From Tsuneonella sediminis (GTDB lineage Bacteria > Pseudomonadota > Alphaproteobacteria > Sphingomonadales > Sphingomonadaceae), in contig NZ_JBNCBU010000001.1 of assembly GCF_051912845.1 (NCBI RefSeq), positions 1,426,001 through 1,490,000 of the forward strand: DNA of 64,000 nucleotides. The letters are read 5' to 3'. Positions within the stretch are counted from its first letter, which is position 1. Each line of letters begins with the position of its first letter. Made by a program: the position numbers and the translations under genes. The notes beneath the pieces are model-generated. The model saw only the letters and a list, made by a program, of their open reading frames with translations. It did no database searches and was not told the DNA's origin. Shown in pieces: positions 27,833-36,154 of this stretch.

Positions 27833-29172
27833 CCGCCGGCCACCGTCATGCCGTCGACCCTCAGGCTCGGGGCGTTGATCGCCCGCCATGACTCCGCATC
27901 GTTCGCTACCCGCATGCCGGCGAACATCGCCAGCAGATTACCGGCGATCGTGAAGCCTGCCACCGGTCCCTCGATCCGCCCGTTGACGATGCGCCGGCCT
28001 GCCGCGCCGCGGCTGTAGTCGCCGGTCACCGGATTGACCCCCTGCCCGATCAGGTAGTCCACGAGGACGCCGTCGGCGATGTCAGCGATCAGCTCGCTCA
28101 GCGTCTCCTCTCCTGCGTGCAGGTCGACGTTCGAGGTTCCCACGCCCGGCGCCCCGCTGCCCCCCCGGGACGCGTGGCCGGTCAGCGGCAGTCCGAGCTG
28201 GGCCGCGGACGCGACATTGGTCAGCCACCCGGTGACCCGGCCTTCCTCTACGAGAGTGCGCGGCATACAGGCGATCCCTTCGCCATCGAACGGACGCGAG
28301 CGCAGCCCGCGGGCCTTGAGCGGGTCTTCGACGATGCGGATGCCCGGGGCGAACAGCACTTCGTGCTCCCGTCCGGCAAGAAAGCTCGCCTTGCGTGCGA
28401 TCGAGGGGGCACCGATCGCGCCGATGAGGTGACCGACGAGCGAAGCCGACACGCGCCGGTCGAAGACCACCGGAACGGCGCCGCTACGCACCGATGCCGG
28501 CGTTAGCCGCGCAACGGCGCGCTCCCCCGCCAGCCTGCCGACGTCGGCCGCTTTCGGGAGGTCGGCCGCGTGGCGCGCGCTGCGCATCGCGTAATCGCGC
28601 TGCATCCCTTCGCCTTCGCCAGCGATCACGCTTGCGGACAGGCTGAAGGCCGTGCCGCCGTAGTGGCCCGCGAAACCGGCGCTGGTCACCAGCGCAGCGT
28701 GGGCGCGGGTCGCGCTTGCGGACCCCCCTTCGCTGTTGGTCACGCCGTGTACCGTGCGCGCGGCATCCTCGACTTCCAGGGCCTTCGCACGCAGATCTTC
28801 CGGGGTCGGCTCCGCACTGTCCGCTATCGCTAGATCCGGGAATGAGCCCGACGCGAGAGCTTCGGCGGGTGCGATTCCCGCATAGGGATCTTCGGGCGCC
28901 AGCCGGGCCATTGCAACGGCCCGCTCAGCCAGTTCCTCGATTCCCGCAGCCGACAGGTCGGCGCTCGACACGCTGGCGGACCGGCGGCCCACGAAGGCGC
29001 GCAGTCCGACCTCGCGCCCCTCGGACGCGTCGACGTCCTCGAGCGCGCCCAAACGAACGGCGACTCCCCGGGACACGCTGGCGCGCCCGACCGCGTCTGC
29101 CGCATCGGCGCCATGACGGCGGGCAGCAGCGACAAGCGCCTCGGCGGCATCGAGCAACGCGCTGTAATTCAT
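27829..29172 (-). CDS. pmbA: TldD/PmbA family metalloprotease subunit
   Basis: 447-residue PmbA-type protein. With TldD it forms a zinc protease that matures peptides such as microcins and degrades unfolded peptides. Features: the N-terminal AEALVAAARRHGADAADAV, ASRGGSGAPGVGTSNVDLH in the C-terminal half, and the final NLLAMFAGMRVANDAE. The PmbA side lacks the HExxxH motif, as expected for the non-catalytic partner; no tldD is in the window. It overlaps the BON-MscS gene start. Confidence 0.9.
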   Translation of the reverse strand: MNYSALLDAAEALVAAARRHGADAADAVGRASVSRGVAVRLGALEDVDASEGREVGLRAFVGRRSASVSSADLSAAGIEELAERAVAMARLAPEDPYAGIAPAEALASGSFPDLAIADSAEPTPEDLRAKALEVEDAARTVHGVTNSEGGSASATRAHAALVTSAGFAGHYGGTAFSLSASVIAGEGEGMQRDYAMRSARHAADLPKAADVGRLAGERAVARLTPASVRSGAVPVVFDRRVSASLVGHLIGAIGAPSIARKASFLAGREHEVLFAPGIRIVEDPLKARGLRSRPFDGEGIACMPRTLVEEGRVTGWLTNVASAAQLGLPLTGHASRGGSGAPGVGTSNVDLHAGEETLSELIADIADGVLVDYLIGQGVNPVTGDYSRGAAGRRIVNGRIEGPVAGFTIAGNLLAMFAGMRVANDAESWRAINAPSLRVDGMTVAGG

Positions 29173-29230
29173 GGATCGCCGCTAGGGGGCGAGGCGGCGC
29201 GCGGCAAGCACGCGTCGAACTGCAAGCCGG

Positions 29231-29599
29231 TCAGACCGTCGCCGCGATCAGCCTGAACAGGGCCGTCAATGCAAAGGGCAACCCGATCGCAAGCGCCCAG
29301 AGGTAGGCCTGATCGCGGCGGTACGCCGATCTGAGCGCGGGATCGGCCGCCGCTTCGTCGGAAATCTTCATCCATCGCCCTTCGAACATCCGGCACGCCG
29401 GGATGATCGCGGCGACCAGAACGACGAGGGCAAGATAGGGAAGGAGCGAGGCAGAGCCCGCCTTCAGCGCATGGACGGTGACGAAAATCTGCAGGCCGGT
29501 ATAAACCAGCAGGGCATAGGCGATGTTGTCGCTCATCCGCTTGCGCCAGTCGAGCTTGCGCGGGTGCGCGTCACGGGTGCGATCGACCGCCTTGGCCAT
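29231..29599 (-). CDS. Small inner-membrane protein, unknown function
   Basis: 122-residue protein with a basic N-terminus (residues 1-21) and three hydrophobic helices (about 25-45, 50-69 and 99-120) joined by a charged loop (RMFEGRWMKISDEAAADP). ATG 29599 is chosen because the longer frame upstream runs antisense through lptB. I know no function. It is divergent from lptB, sharing the 189-base gap 29600-29788. Confidence 0.7.
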   Translation of the reverse strand: MAKAVDRTRDAHPRKLDWRKRMSDNIAYALLVYTGLQIFVTVHALKAGSASLLPYLALVVLVAAIIPACRMFEGRWMKISDEAAADPALRSAYRRDQAYLWALAIGLPFALTALFRLIAATV

Positions 29600-29788
29600 G
29601 AGCCGTTTCTCCCAGGTCCTCTCTCCGCCGCGAAGTATTCCAGATTGCCGGAGCCGCGGCAAGGGGCGGCAATCTCCCGTGCTGTCGTCCCCCGTCGCGC
29701 CAGTTCGTCCCGAACCATGCACGAACCCTGCCAACTGCGCGCGGGGGGGGCTTTTCAGTCGGGCGTGGGATGCTACACGCTGGTCGCG

Positions 29789-30580
29789 ATGAGCATGCTC
29801 GACCCCGACACGACGCACAAGCCGGCCCCTGCCGCTGACGCCAACGCGCCGCTTCCCAACGGAGGGCTCGAGGTAATCTCGATCGCCAAGAGTTACGACA
29901 AGCGATCGGTCCTCACCGATATCTCGCTCACCGTGGGCAAGGGCGAGGTCCTGGGCCTCTTGGGTCCGAACGGAGCCGGCAAGACCACCTGCTTCTATTC
30001 GATCATGGGCCTGGTCCGGCCGGATTCGGGCCGCATCCTGATGGACGGCGAAGATGTCACCAAGCTGCCGATGTACCGCCGCGCGGTTCTCGGCCTCGGC
30101 TATCTGCCGCAGGAAACGAGCATCTTTCGCGGCATGACGGTGGAACAGAACATCGCTTGCGTGCTCGAGCTGGTCGAGCCCGACAAGGAGACGCGCGAGG
30201 CCGAACTCGACCGGTTGCTCGACGAATTCGGCCTGACGCGGCTGCGCGAAAGCCCGGCGATGGCGCTGTCGGGCGGCGAGCGGCGACGCTGCGAGATCGC
30301 CCGCGCGCTGGCGGCGAAGCCTTCGATCATGCTGCTCGACGAACCGTTCGCGGGCATCGATCCCCTGTCGATCAGCGACATCCGCGACCTGGTGAAGGAC
30401 CTCAAGACCCGCGGCATCGGAGTTCTGATCACCGACCACAACGTGCGCGAGACGCTCGAGATCGTCGACCGCGCCTGCATCATCTACGGCGGCCAGGTCC
30501 TGTTCGCGGGCACGCCCGAGGATCTCGTCGCCGACGAGAACGTGCGGCGGCTTTATCTCGGCGAGAACTTCACGCTGTGA
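29789..30580 (+). CDS. lptB: LPS export ABC transporter ATP-binding protein
   Basis: 263-residue cytoplasmic ATPase of the LptBFGC complex that extracts lipopolysaccharide from the inner membrane. Walker A is LGPNGAGKTTCFY, the signature motif is ALSGGERRR, Walker B is IMLLDEPFAGIDP, and the switch His is in LITDHNVRE. A non-conserved N-terminal tail of about 25 residues precedes the fold. ATG 29789 is used, with ATG 29795 possible. The lptB-rpoN gene pair is conserved across Proteobacteria; sphingomonads may load glycosphingolipids in place of or beside LPS. Confidence 0.94.
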   Translation: MSMLDPDTTHKPAPAADANAPLPNGGLEVISIAKSYDKRSVLTDISLTVGKGEVLGLLGPNGAGKTTCFYSIMGLVRPDSGRILMDGEDVTKLPMYRRAVLGLGYLPQETSIFRGMTVEQNIACVLELVEPDKETREAELDRLLDEFGLTRLRESPAMALSGGERRRCEIARALAAKPSIMLLDEPFAGIDPLSISDIRDLVKDLKTRGIGVLITDHNVRETLEIVDRACIIYGGQVLFAGTPEDLVADENVRRLYLGENFTL

Positions 30581-30588
30581 TCTGACCG

Positions 30589-32046
30589 ATGGCACTGGGT
30601 CCCCGTCTCGATCTCAGGCAGTCGCAATCACTGGTCATGACCCCGCAGCTGCAGCAGGCAATCCGCCTGCTCGCGCTGTCGAACCTGGAACTCGAGGCCT
30701 TCATCGGCGAAGCGCTCGAGGCCAACCCGTTGCTCGAAACAGGCGATCTGCGGCGCGAAGAGGCAGCCGATACCCCGCTCGAGACTATGCCATCGGAGGC
30801 CGGTGCCGACTCGGCGGGCGACGGAGAGGCGGCGCTTGACCTCGACCCCGCCGCGCTCGACCGCGACCGGGACACCGGAGACGCCGACTGGAGCGCGGCT
30901 CCTGCATCGCCGGGTGGCGACGAGGGGCCATCGATTAACGAGCGGGAAGACCGACGCGGTCCGACGCTGGCAGAGCACCTCCATGCGCAGATCGGGGCGG
31001 CGGCGCGCGACGGGCGCGAGGAGTTCATCGCCCGCGCGCTGATCGACCAGCTCGACGAGGCGGGGTATCTGACGCTCCCGGCCGGCGAAGTCGCTGCCGC
31101 GCTGGCGGTACCCGTGGCCGAGGTCGAGCGTGCGCTCGGGATCGTCCAGACGCTCGACCCCACCGGTGTCGGCGCGCGCGATCTTTCCGAATGCCTCGCG
31201 CTCCAGGCGAAGGAAGCCGACCGCTACGATCCCTGCATGGCCCGGCTCATCGACAACCTCGAACTGGTCGCGCGCGGCGATGTCACCCGGCTCAAGCGCC
31301 TGTGCGAGGTCGACGACGAGGACTTCGCCGACATGCTTGCCGAACTGCGCGGTTACGATCCAAAGCCCGGATTGCGATTCGGCGGCGGCGGCGAGACCGC
31401 TGTGGTGCCGGACATCCTGCTGAAGCCTGTGGGCAAGGGGTGGGACATCACGCTCAACGAGGCGACCCTGCCGCGGCTGATCGTCAACCGCACCTACTAC
31501 GCGCAGCTGCGCGACGGGGCGGGGGGCGACAAGGCGGCGAACGCCTGGCTGCGCGACCAGCTGGTCGAGGCGAACTGGCTATTGAAGGCGCTCGACCAGC
31601 GAGCGCGTACGATCCTGCGGGTCGCGGCGGAGATTGTGAAGCGGCAAGACGGCTTCTTCCGCAAGGGCGTGAGCGAACTCAAGCCACTGACCCTTCGCGC
31701 CGTCGCGGAGGAAATAGAACTGCACGAGAGCACGGTCAGTCGGGTGACCAGCAACAAGTACCTCGCGTGCCCGCGGGGAACGTTCGAACTGAAATACTTC
31801 TTCACCAGCGGGGTAGCCTCGGCCGACGGCGAGGGCGCCAGCGCCGAAGCGGTCAAGTCCGCGATCCGCCAGCTGATCGAGGCGGAGGATCCCAAGGCGA
31901 TTCTCAGCGACGACACCCTGGTCGACCTGTTGAAGGGCAAGGGTTTCGACCTCGCCCGCCGCACCGTCGCTAAGTACCGCGAGGCGATGGGCATAGGCTC
32001 GAGCGTTCAGCGGCGCAGGGCCACGAAGCTCGCCGGGGTGCGCTAG
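30589..32046 (+). CDS. rpoN: RNA polymerase sigma-54 factor
   Basis: 485-residue sigma-54. The Gln-rich region I (LRQSQSLVMTPQLQQAIRLL) contacts activators. An acidic region II (about 45-120) follows, then the core-binding and cross-linking domain. The helix-turn-helix is around RAVAEEIELHESTVSRVTSN and the RpoN box ARRTVAKYREAM is at 456-467. It directs activator-dependent transcription from -24/-12 promoters. It lies 8 bases after lptB, so the two are co-transcribed. No enhancer-binding activator is encoded in the window. Confidence 0.95.
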   Translation: MALGPRLDLRQSQSLVMTPQLQQAIRLLALSNLELEAFIGEALEANPLLETGDLRREEAADTPLETMPSEAGADSAGDGEAALDLDPAALDRDRDTGDADWSAAPASPGGDEGPSINEREDRRGPTLAEHLHAQIGAAARDGREEFIARALIDQLDEAGYLTLPAGEVAAALAVPVAEVERALGIVQTLDPTGVGARDLSECLALQAKEADRYDPCMARLIDNLELVARGDVTRLKRLCEVDDEDFADMLAELRGYDPKPGLRFGGGGETAVVPDILLKPVGKGWDITLNEATLPRLIVNRTYYAQLRDGAGGDKAANAWLRDQLVEANWLLKALDQRARTILRVAAEIVKRQDGFFRKGVSELKPLTLRAVAEEIELHESTVSRVTSNKYLACPRGTFELKYFFTSGVASADGEGASAEAVKSAIRQLIEAEDPKAILSDDTLVDLLKGKGFDLARRTVAKYREAMGIGSSVQRRRATKLAGVR

Positions 32047-32118
32047 GAAAAGTCGCGAGTGCACGGCAGGGGGGAAGTGCCGAGCCCGGGACATGCGAAG
32101 TCGGCTCGGACCCGGACA

Positions 32119-32187
32119 GATTCACCCAACCCACTGTTGCACAAAAGACTCGTTAATTTCCGGCGCTGCGCTTTACCCGTCGTTAAC
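32119..32187 (+). promoter_or_regulatory. ctrA promoter region: two GANTC sites and a near-CtrA box
   Basis: The 235-base gap before ctrA has two GANTC methylation sites: GATTC at 32119-32123 and GACTC at 32147-32151. It also has TTTA-N7-TTAAC at 32172-32187, one mismatch from the CtrA box TTAA-N7-TTAAC. In Caulobacter, CcrM methylation, GcrA and CtrA itself control ctrA, so the same logic is plausible here. The sites are seen; the regulation is inference. Confidence 0.5.
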
Positions 32188-32281
32188 CTTTTTCCTTCAG
32201 ATGTTTTGTGGTTAATCCACGGCAACTCCCGTTGACGGGTCGTTACCGCGGGGAATTGGGCACTCAGGGGGGAACCTGGCC

Positions 32282-32977
32282 ATGCGCGTACTGCTGATCG
32301 AAGACGAGCCGACGACGGCCAAGGCGATCGAGCTCATGCTCACTACCGAGGGCTTCAACGTCTACTCGACCGATCTCGGCGAGGAGGGCTTGGACCTCGG
32401 CAAGCTATACGACTACGACATCATCCTGCTCGACCTGAACCTGCCCGACATGCACGGGTACGACGTGCTCAAGAAACTGCGCGTCGCCAAGGTGCAGACG
32501 CCAGTGCTGATCCTGTCGGGCATCAGCGAGATGGATTCGAAGATTCGCAGCTTCGGCTTCGGCGCCGACGACTACGTCACCAAGCCGTTCCACCGCGAGG
32601 AGCTGGTGGCGCGCATCCACGCGGTCGTGCGTCGCTCCAAGGGTCACAGCCAGTCGGTCATCCGCACCGGCAAGCTGGCGGTGAACCTCGACGCCAAGAC
32701 CGTGGAAGTCGACGGCGCGCGGGTCCACCTGACCGGCAAGGAATACGCGATGCTCGAGCTGCTCAGCCTGCGCAAGGGCACCACGCTGACCAAGGAAATG
32801 TTCCTCAACCATCTGTACGGCGGGATGGACGAACCCGAACTCAAGATCATCGACGTGTTCATCTGCAAGCTGCGCAAGAAGCTTTCGCATGCCTGCGGTG
32901 GCGAGAACTACATCGAGACCGTCTGGGGCCGCGGCTACGTGCTGCGCGATCCGGGCGAAGAGGCCGAGGCGGCCTGA
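32282..32977 (+). CDS. ctrA: Cell-cycle response regulator CtrA
   Basis: 231-residue OmpR-type regulator. The receiver domain (1-115) has acceptor D51 in LLDLNLPDMHGYD and switch residues K/T in YVTKPFHREEL. The winged-helix output domain (about 125-220) carries LTGKEYAMLELLSLRKGTT and the DVFICKLRKKL recognition helix region, which match CtrA closely. CtrA controls cell cycle, motility, c-di-GMP genes and in several alphaproteobacteria the GTA. A strong terminator follows at 33016. Divergent Ala-rich end only; otherwise full length. Confidence 0.95.
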   Translation: MRVLLIEDEPTTAKAIELMLTTEGFNVYSTDLGEEGLDLGKLYDYDIILLDLNLPDMHGYDVLKKLRVAKVQTPVLILSGISEMDSKIRSFGFGADDYVTKPFHREELVARIHAVVRRSKGHSQSVIRTGKLAVNLDAKTVEVDGARVHLTGKEYAMLELLSLRKGTTLTKEMFLNHLYGGMDEPELKIIDVFICKLRKKLSHACGGENYIETVWGRGYVLRDPGEEAEAA

Positions 32978-33015
32978 CAGCCGCGAAATTACTGTTCCTT
33001 TTGGACGGGGGACGG

Positions 33016-33050
33016 CCGCCCGGAGTGTTCGCACTCCGGGCGGTTTTCGT
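33016..33050 (+). terminator. Intrinsic terminator after ctrA
   Basis: Perfect 12-base stem CCGCCCGGAGTG / CACTCCGGGCGG around loop TTCG, followed by TTTTCG. It lies 39 bases after the ctrA stop, so ctrA is a single-gene transcript. Confidence 0.93.
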
Positions 33051-33171
33051 TTGGCGTCCGCAGACTGGGGCCGGCCCTTCGCTCCTTTCCGAACGATAGC
33101 GGTAGAATTTCTTTCTGTCCGCCGGGAGGGCAGCGTAGCATCCGATGCCGGGCACCACGCGGAGCGCGGCT

Positions 33172-33942
33172 ATGTTCGAGATAGGCAGTTTCGATCTCTG
33201 GGCGCTTCTGCCATTCATCGCGGTCGGCTTCGCTGCCCAGCTCGTCGACGGCGCTCTCGGCATGGCGTTCGGCGTCATCATGAACACTCTGCTCGTCGGC
33301 GTACTTGGCGTTCCGCCCGCCCTTGCATCGCAGCGGGTTCACGTGGTCGAGTGCTTCACTACCGCGACGAGCGGGCTGAGCCACCTGTTCCACCGCAACA
33401 TCGACTTCAAGCTTTTCATGCGGCTGCTCGTGCCGGGTGTCCTGGGCGGCGTCACCGGAGCCTACCTGCTGTCGACTGTCGATGCGAGCACGGTGAAGCC
33501 CTTCGTCCTGCTCTATCTGGCCGGGATCGGGCTCTACCTGCTCGCAAGGGGTCTGCTCTACCCGCCCAAGCTGCGCGAGGCGAAGTATGTCGCGCCGCTC
33601 GGCCTGGTGGGCGGATTCCTCGATGCGGCGGGTGGAGGCGGCTGGGGGCCTGTCGTCACGTCCAACCTGCTGATCCAGGGCGCAGATCCGCGCAAGGTCG
33701 TGGGAACGGTAAACTCGGTCGAGTTCTTCCTGACCGTCGCCGTGTCAGCGACGTTCATCTATCACCTCGGCCTCGCGGATCTCGCGGGGGCCACGCTGGG
33801 GCTCCTGATCGGCGGACTGATCGCCGCTCCGTTCGGCGCGTACTTCGCCAAGCACCTGCCCGCCAAGTGGATGCTGATCGCGGTTGGAATCGTTCTCACG
33901 ATCACGAGTTCCTACGGAGTCTGGAACGCCTGGCTCAAGTAA
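33172..33942 (+). CDS. TSUP family permease (TauE/SafE-like)
   Basis: 256-residue integral membrane protein with about seven to eight hydrophobic helices in two repeats. AAQLVDGALGMAFGV in the first repeat and GLVGGFLDAAGGGGWGPVV in the second are the paired family signatures. The family exports sulfite, sulfoacetate or other small anions; the substrate is not known here. ATG 33172 with GGAG before it is preferred over 33145. Not linked to sulfur genes in the window. A second, different TSUP gene is at 58494. Confidence 0.87.
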   Translation: MFEIGSFDLWALLPFIAVGFAAQLVDGALGMAFGVIMNTLLVGVLGVPPALASQRVHVVECFTTATSGLSHLFHRNIDFKLFMRLLVPGVLGGVTGAYLLSTVDASTVKPFVLLYLAGIGLYLLARGLLYPPKLREAKYVAPLGLVGGFLDAAGGGGWGPVVTSNLLIQGADPRKVVGTVNSVEFFLTVAVSATFIYHLGLADLAGATLGLLIGGLIAAPFGAYFAKHLPAKWMLIAVGIVLTITSSYGVWNAWLK

Positions 33943-34064
33943 CGGCAATCTTTCGCTGATTGCTGTCCCGATCCGGGAACGATCGGCCCGGGCATTGCCT
34001 GCAGCAGCCGAGGGGGTTGCCCGTGGCCCGATCATCCGAGATAACCGCCGCCGGGGAGGTGATC

Positions 34065-34940
34065 ATGCCTGCAAGCGCGCGTACCTGGCAAATTCCGGCC
34101 CGCTTGCCCGCGCCGCCCTCGCGGCGCTGGTTGCTGGCAGGCGGCGGACTTGTCGTGGCGACTGCTCTCCCGGCCCATGCGCCCGTGGCCCCCGTCCCGG
34201 CACCGCCATCGCTGTCGTGGGTGTCCCCTGTCGAAGCCGTCGCTCCCACGATTGCGACCGTCCCATCAGCTCCGGTCGCGCAGGAATCCCCAGCCCGGAT
34301 CGCGTCTCAACCGGCTCCAAGTCATCCTGCGGCCGATCCCGTGGAGATAGCGGCCTTTCGAGAGCTTCAGCCGCCGCTCCATCCCTTCATTCCCGGTGCG
34401 GTGGAGGTGATGCTAGAGAACCTGCCCGCATACGCCGCCCCTCCTTCCGGCGCACCTGAATCAGCAGCTCCGACTGCACTAGCGCATCACGATGCCGCCG
34501 AAAGGGCCACCCGCGTTGCGCAGATCTCGGTGCCGTCGCAAAGCCGTGAATCGATGCCGCAGGTCTCCGCCGGGTGGACGAGACAGCCAGACAGCTTGGC
34601 CGATGCCACTGCGGCGATGCAGGTGGCCTTGCCGCCGCCGCCGGTGTTCACGGACGAGGAGCGCGCCAGCCTGCTTGCCGGCGCACCCGAGAGCATGGTC
34701 GTGCGCATCGATGGACTGCCCGTGGGCGCGGTCGCGGTCGCGCTCACCGACACTCGCGCGCTCGCGGTGCAGCTGGGTGATCTGCTCGACCTCGTCGCGG
34801 AGCGCATGCCGCCAGAGCAGTACGAGGCGCTGCGGCGGTCGTCGGCCGCGGCCTCGTTCGTCACGCTCGACCAGCTGCGCGATTCGGGGATCGCGGTCCG
34901 GTACGACGCGGCTTACGACGAATTGCGGATGAGCGTCTGA
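34065..34940 (+). CDS. Ala/Pro-rich exported protein of unknown function
   Basis: 291 residues. A basic N-terminus (SRRWLLAGGGLVVATAL) makes a signal or anchor segment. Residues 45-200 are Pro/Ala/Ser-rich and probably disordered. A compact end (about 205-291) contains FTDEERASLLAGAPESMVV and LDQLRDSGIAVRYDAAYDE. The start at 34065 has a GGGGAGG ribosome site. I recognise no family. It may be a periplasmic or cell-surface linker protein. Base composition is like its neighbours. Confidence 0.65.
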   Translation: MPASARTWQIPARLPAPPSRRWLLAGGGLVVATALPAHAPVAPVPAPPSLSWVSPVEAVAPTIATVPSAPVAQESPARIASQPAPSHPAADPVEIAAFRELQPPLHPFIPGAVEVMLENLPAYAAPPSGAPESAAPTALAHHDAAERATRVAQISVPSQSRESMPQVSAGWTRQPDSLADATAAMQVALPPPPVFTDEERASLLAGAPESMVVRIDGLPVGAVAVALTDTRALAVQLGDLLDLVAERMPPEQYEALRRSSAAASFVTLDQLRDSGIAVRYDAAYDELRMSV

Positions 34941-35001
34941 CCGCCGGAGTGGAGCGGACAGGTCTGGACCGCCCGGCTCGAGTGCGGCTAGGCGCGGCCG
35001 C

Positions 35002-35703
35002 ATGACCGCACACAAGGAAGGCGACCCGACGACGCTCAACCGGCTCTACGGCCGCAGCCAGGGCAAGCCGCTGCGCGCCGGACAGCAGGCCCTCGTCGAT
35101 GGCCTGCTGCCGCAGCTGGCCCCGCCCGCCGTCGGACCGGTGACATCGCGCACTCTCTTCGGCGACGAGCGCCCGCTCCATTTCGAGATCGGGTTCGGGG
35201 GCGGCGAACACCTCGCCTACCGCGCCGATCTCCTGCCCGACCACGGGTTCCTCGGAGCCGAGCCGTTCCTCAACGGCGTTGCCCAGGCACTGACCCACGT
35301 GCGCGACGAAAACCTGGCCAACGTGCGCATCCATCACGGCGACGCGCTGGAGGTCCTGCGGCGGATCCCCGACAGCTCGCTGGCGATGGTCTACCTGCTC
35401 CATCCCGACCCGTGGCCGAAGGCGCGCCATGCCAAGCGGCGGATGATGAACGATGGCCCCGTCAGGATGATCGCCGACAAGCTGAAACCCGGCGGCGAAT
35501 TCCGTTTCGGCACCGACCACGCGGTCTACCTGCGACACGCGCTGATGGTGATGAGGCGCTTCACCGACGAATTCGAATGGGTTGTCGAGGAGAAGGCCAG
35601 TTGGCAGGACCGGCCCTCCGGGTGGCCGGAGACACGCTATGAACACAAGGCGCGCACCGTGTTCGGGCACGAGGTGTGGTACTTCCGATTCCGGCGTCGC
35701 TAG
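35002..35703 (+). CDS. trmB: tRNA (guanine-N7-)-methyltransferase
   Basis: 233-residue SAM enzyme making m7G46 in tRNA. The SAM loop is LHFEIGFGGGEHLAY at about 53-67, and the signature HPDPWPKARHAKRRM follows at about 134-148. C-terminal FRFGTDHAVYLRHAL is typical. Full length. Its TAG stop shares the tetranucleotide CTAG (35700-35703) with the stop of the convergent PilZ gene. Confidence 0.95.
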   Translation: MTAHKEGDPTTLNRLYGRSQGKPLRAGQQALVDGLLPQLAPPAVGPVTSRTLFGDERPLHFEIGFGGGEHLAYRADLLPDHGFLGAEPFLNGVAQALTHVRDENLANVRIHHGDALEVLRRIPDSSLAMVYLLHPDPWPKARHAKRRMMNDGPVRMIADKLKPGGEFRFGTDHAVYLRHALMVMRRFTDEFEWVVEEKASWQDRPSGWPETRYEHKARTVFGHEVWYFRFRRR

Positions 35704-36083
35704 CCGGCGGGGGGAATTTCCAGCCGGCGCAACGGGTTCCCGCGAGCGGCGGGTGGCGGCACCGCGCTCGCCCGCGCCTCGTCAAGATCGCGCTCCGACA
35801 GCGGCGTTTCGAACGCGACTCCCGCGCTGCCGCGCTTGAGCCAGCGGAGCCGGCCAGCGATGGGTCCGACCGTCCCGAGCCAGAGCGTCACTTGCTCGTT
35901 CTTCGTCACGGCGATCAGGATCCCGCGAATACGGCACCCCCGCGCGTCGAGATCCAGCACCGCCACGGATTCGATTTCGCGTTCACCGATCCGGCACCGC
36001 GCGTCGAGCGAGACGACATCGCGTTCGCCCGTGCGCGGGCCGGTATATCTGGTAGCCAGCTTCGGCCTTTTTGCGATCCCCAT
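35700..36083 (-). CDS. PilZ-domain protein
   Basis: 127-residue single PilZ-like domain. The N-terminus has R-rich residues (KRPKLATRYTGPRTGERD) and the core has SVAVLDLDARGCRIRG, which takes the place of the D/NxSxxG part of the c-di-GMP motif (DLDARG). The first Arg pair (RxxxR) is not clear-cut, so c-di-GMP binding is uncertain. A second PilZ protein is at 48440. Gap 36084-36154 contains nothing assigned. Confidence 0.75.
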   Translation of the reverse strand: MGIAKRPKLATRYTGPRTGERDVVSLDARCRIGEREIESVAVLDLDARGCRIRGILIAVTKNEQVTLWLGTVGPIAGRLRWLKRGSAGVAFETPLSERDLDEARASAVPPPAARGNPLRRLEIPPAG

Positions 36084-36154
36084 GCCACGACGCCTGAAGC
36101 GCGCGGCTTAGGATCGACTGAAGGCGATGGGTTAACGCCGCGTCAGCGCCCCGG

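Noticed and set aside
33943..33975. Short inverted repeat GCAATC / GATTGC after the first TSUP gene
   Set aside because: Six base pairs with no T-tract, too weak for a terminator call.
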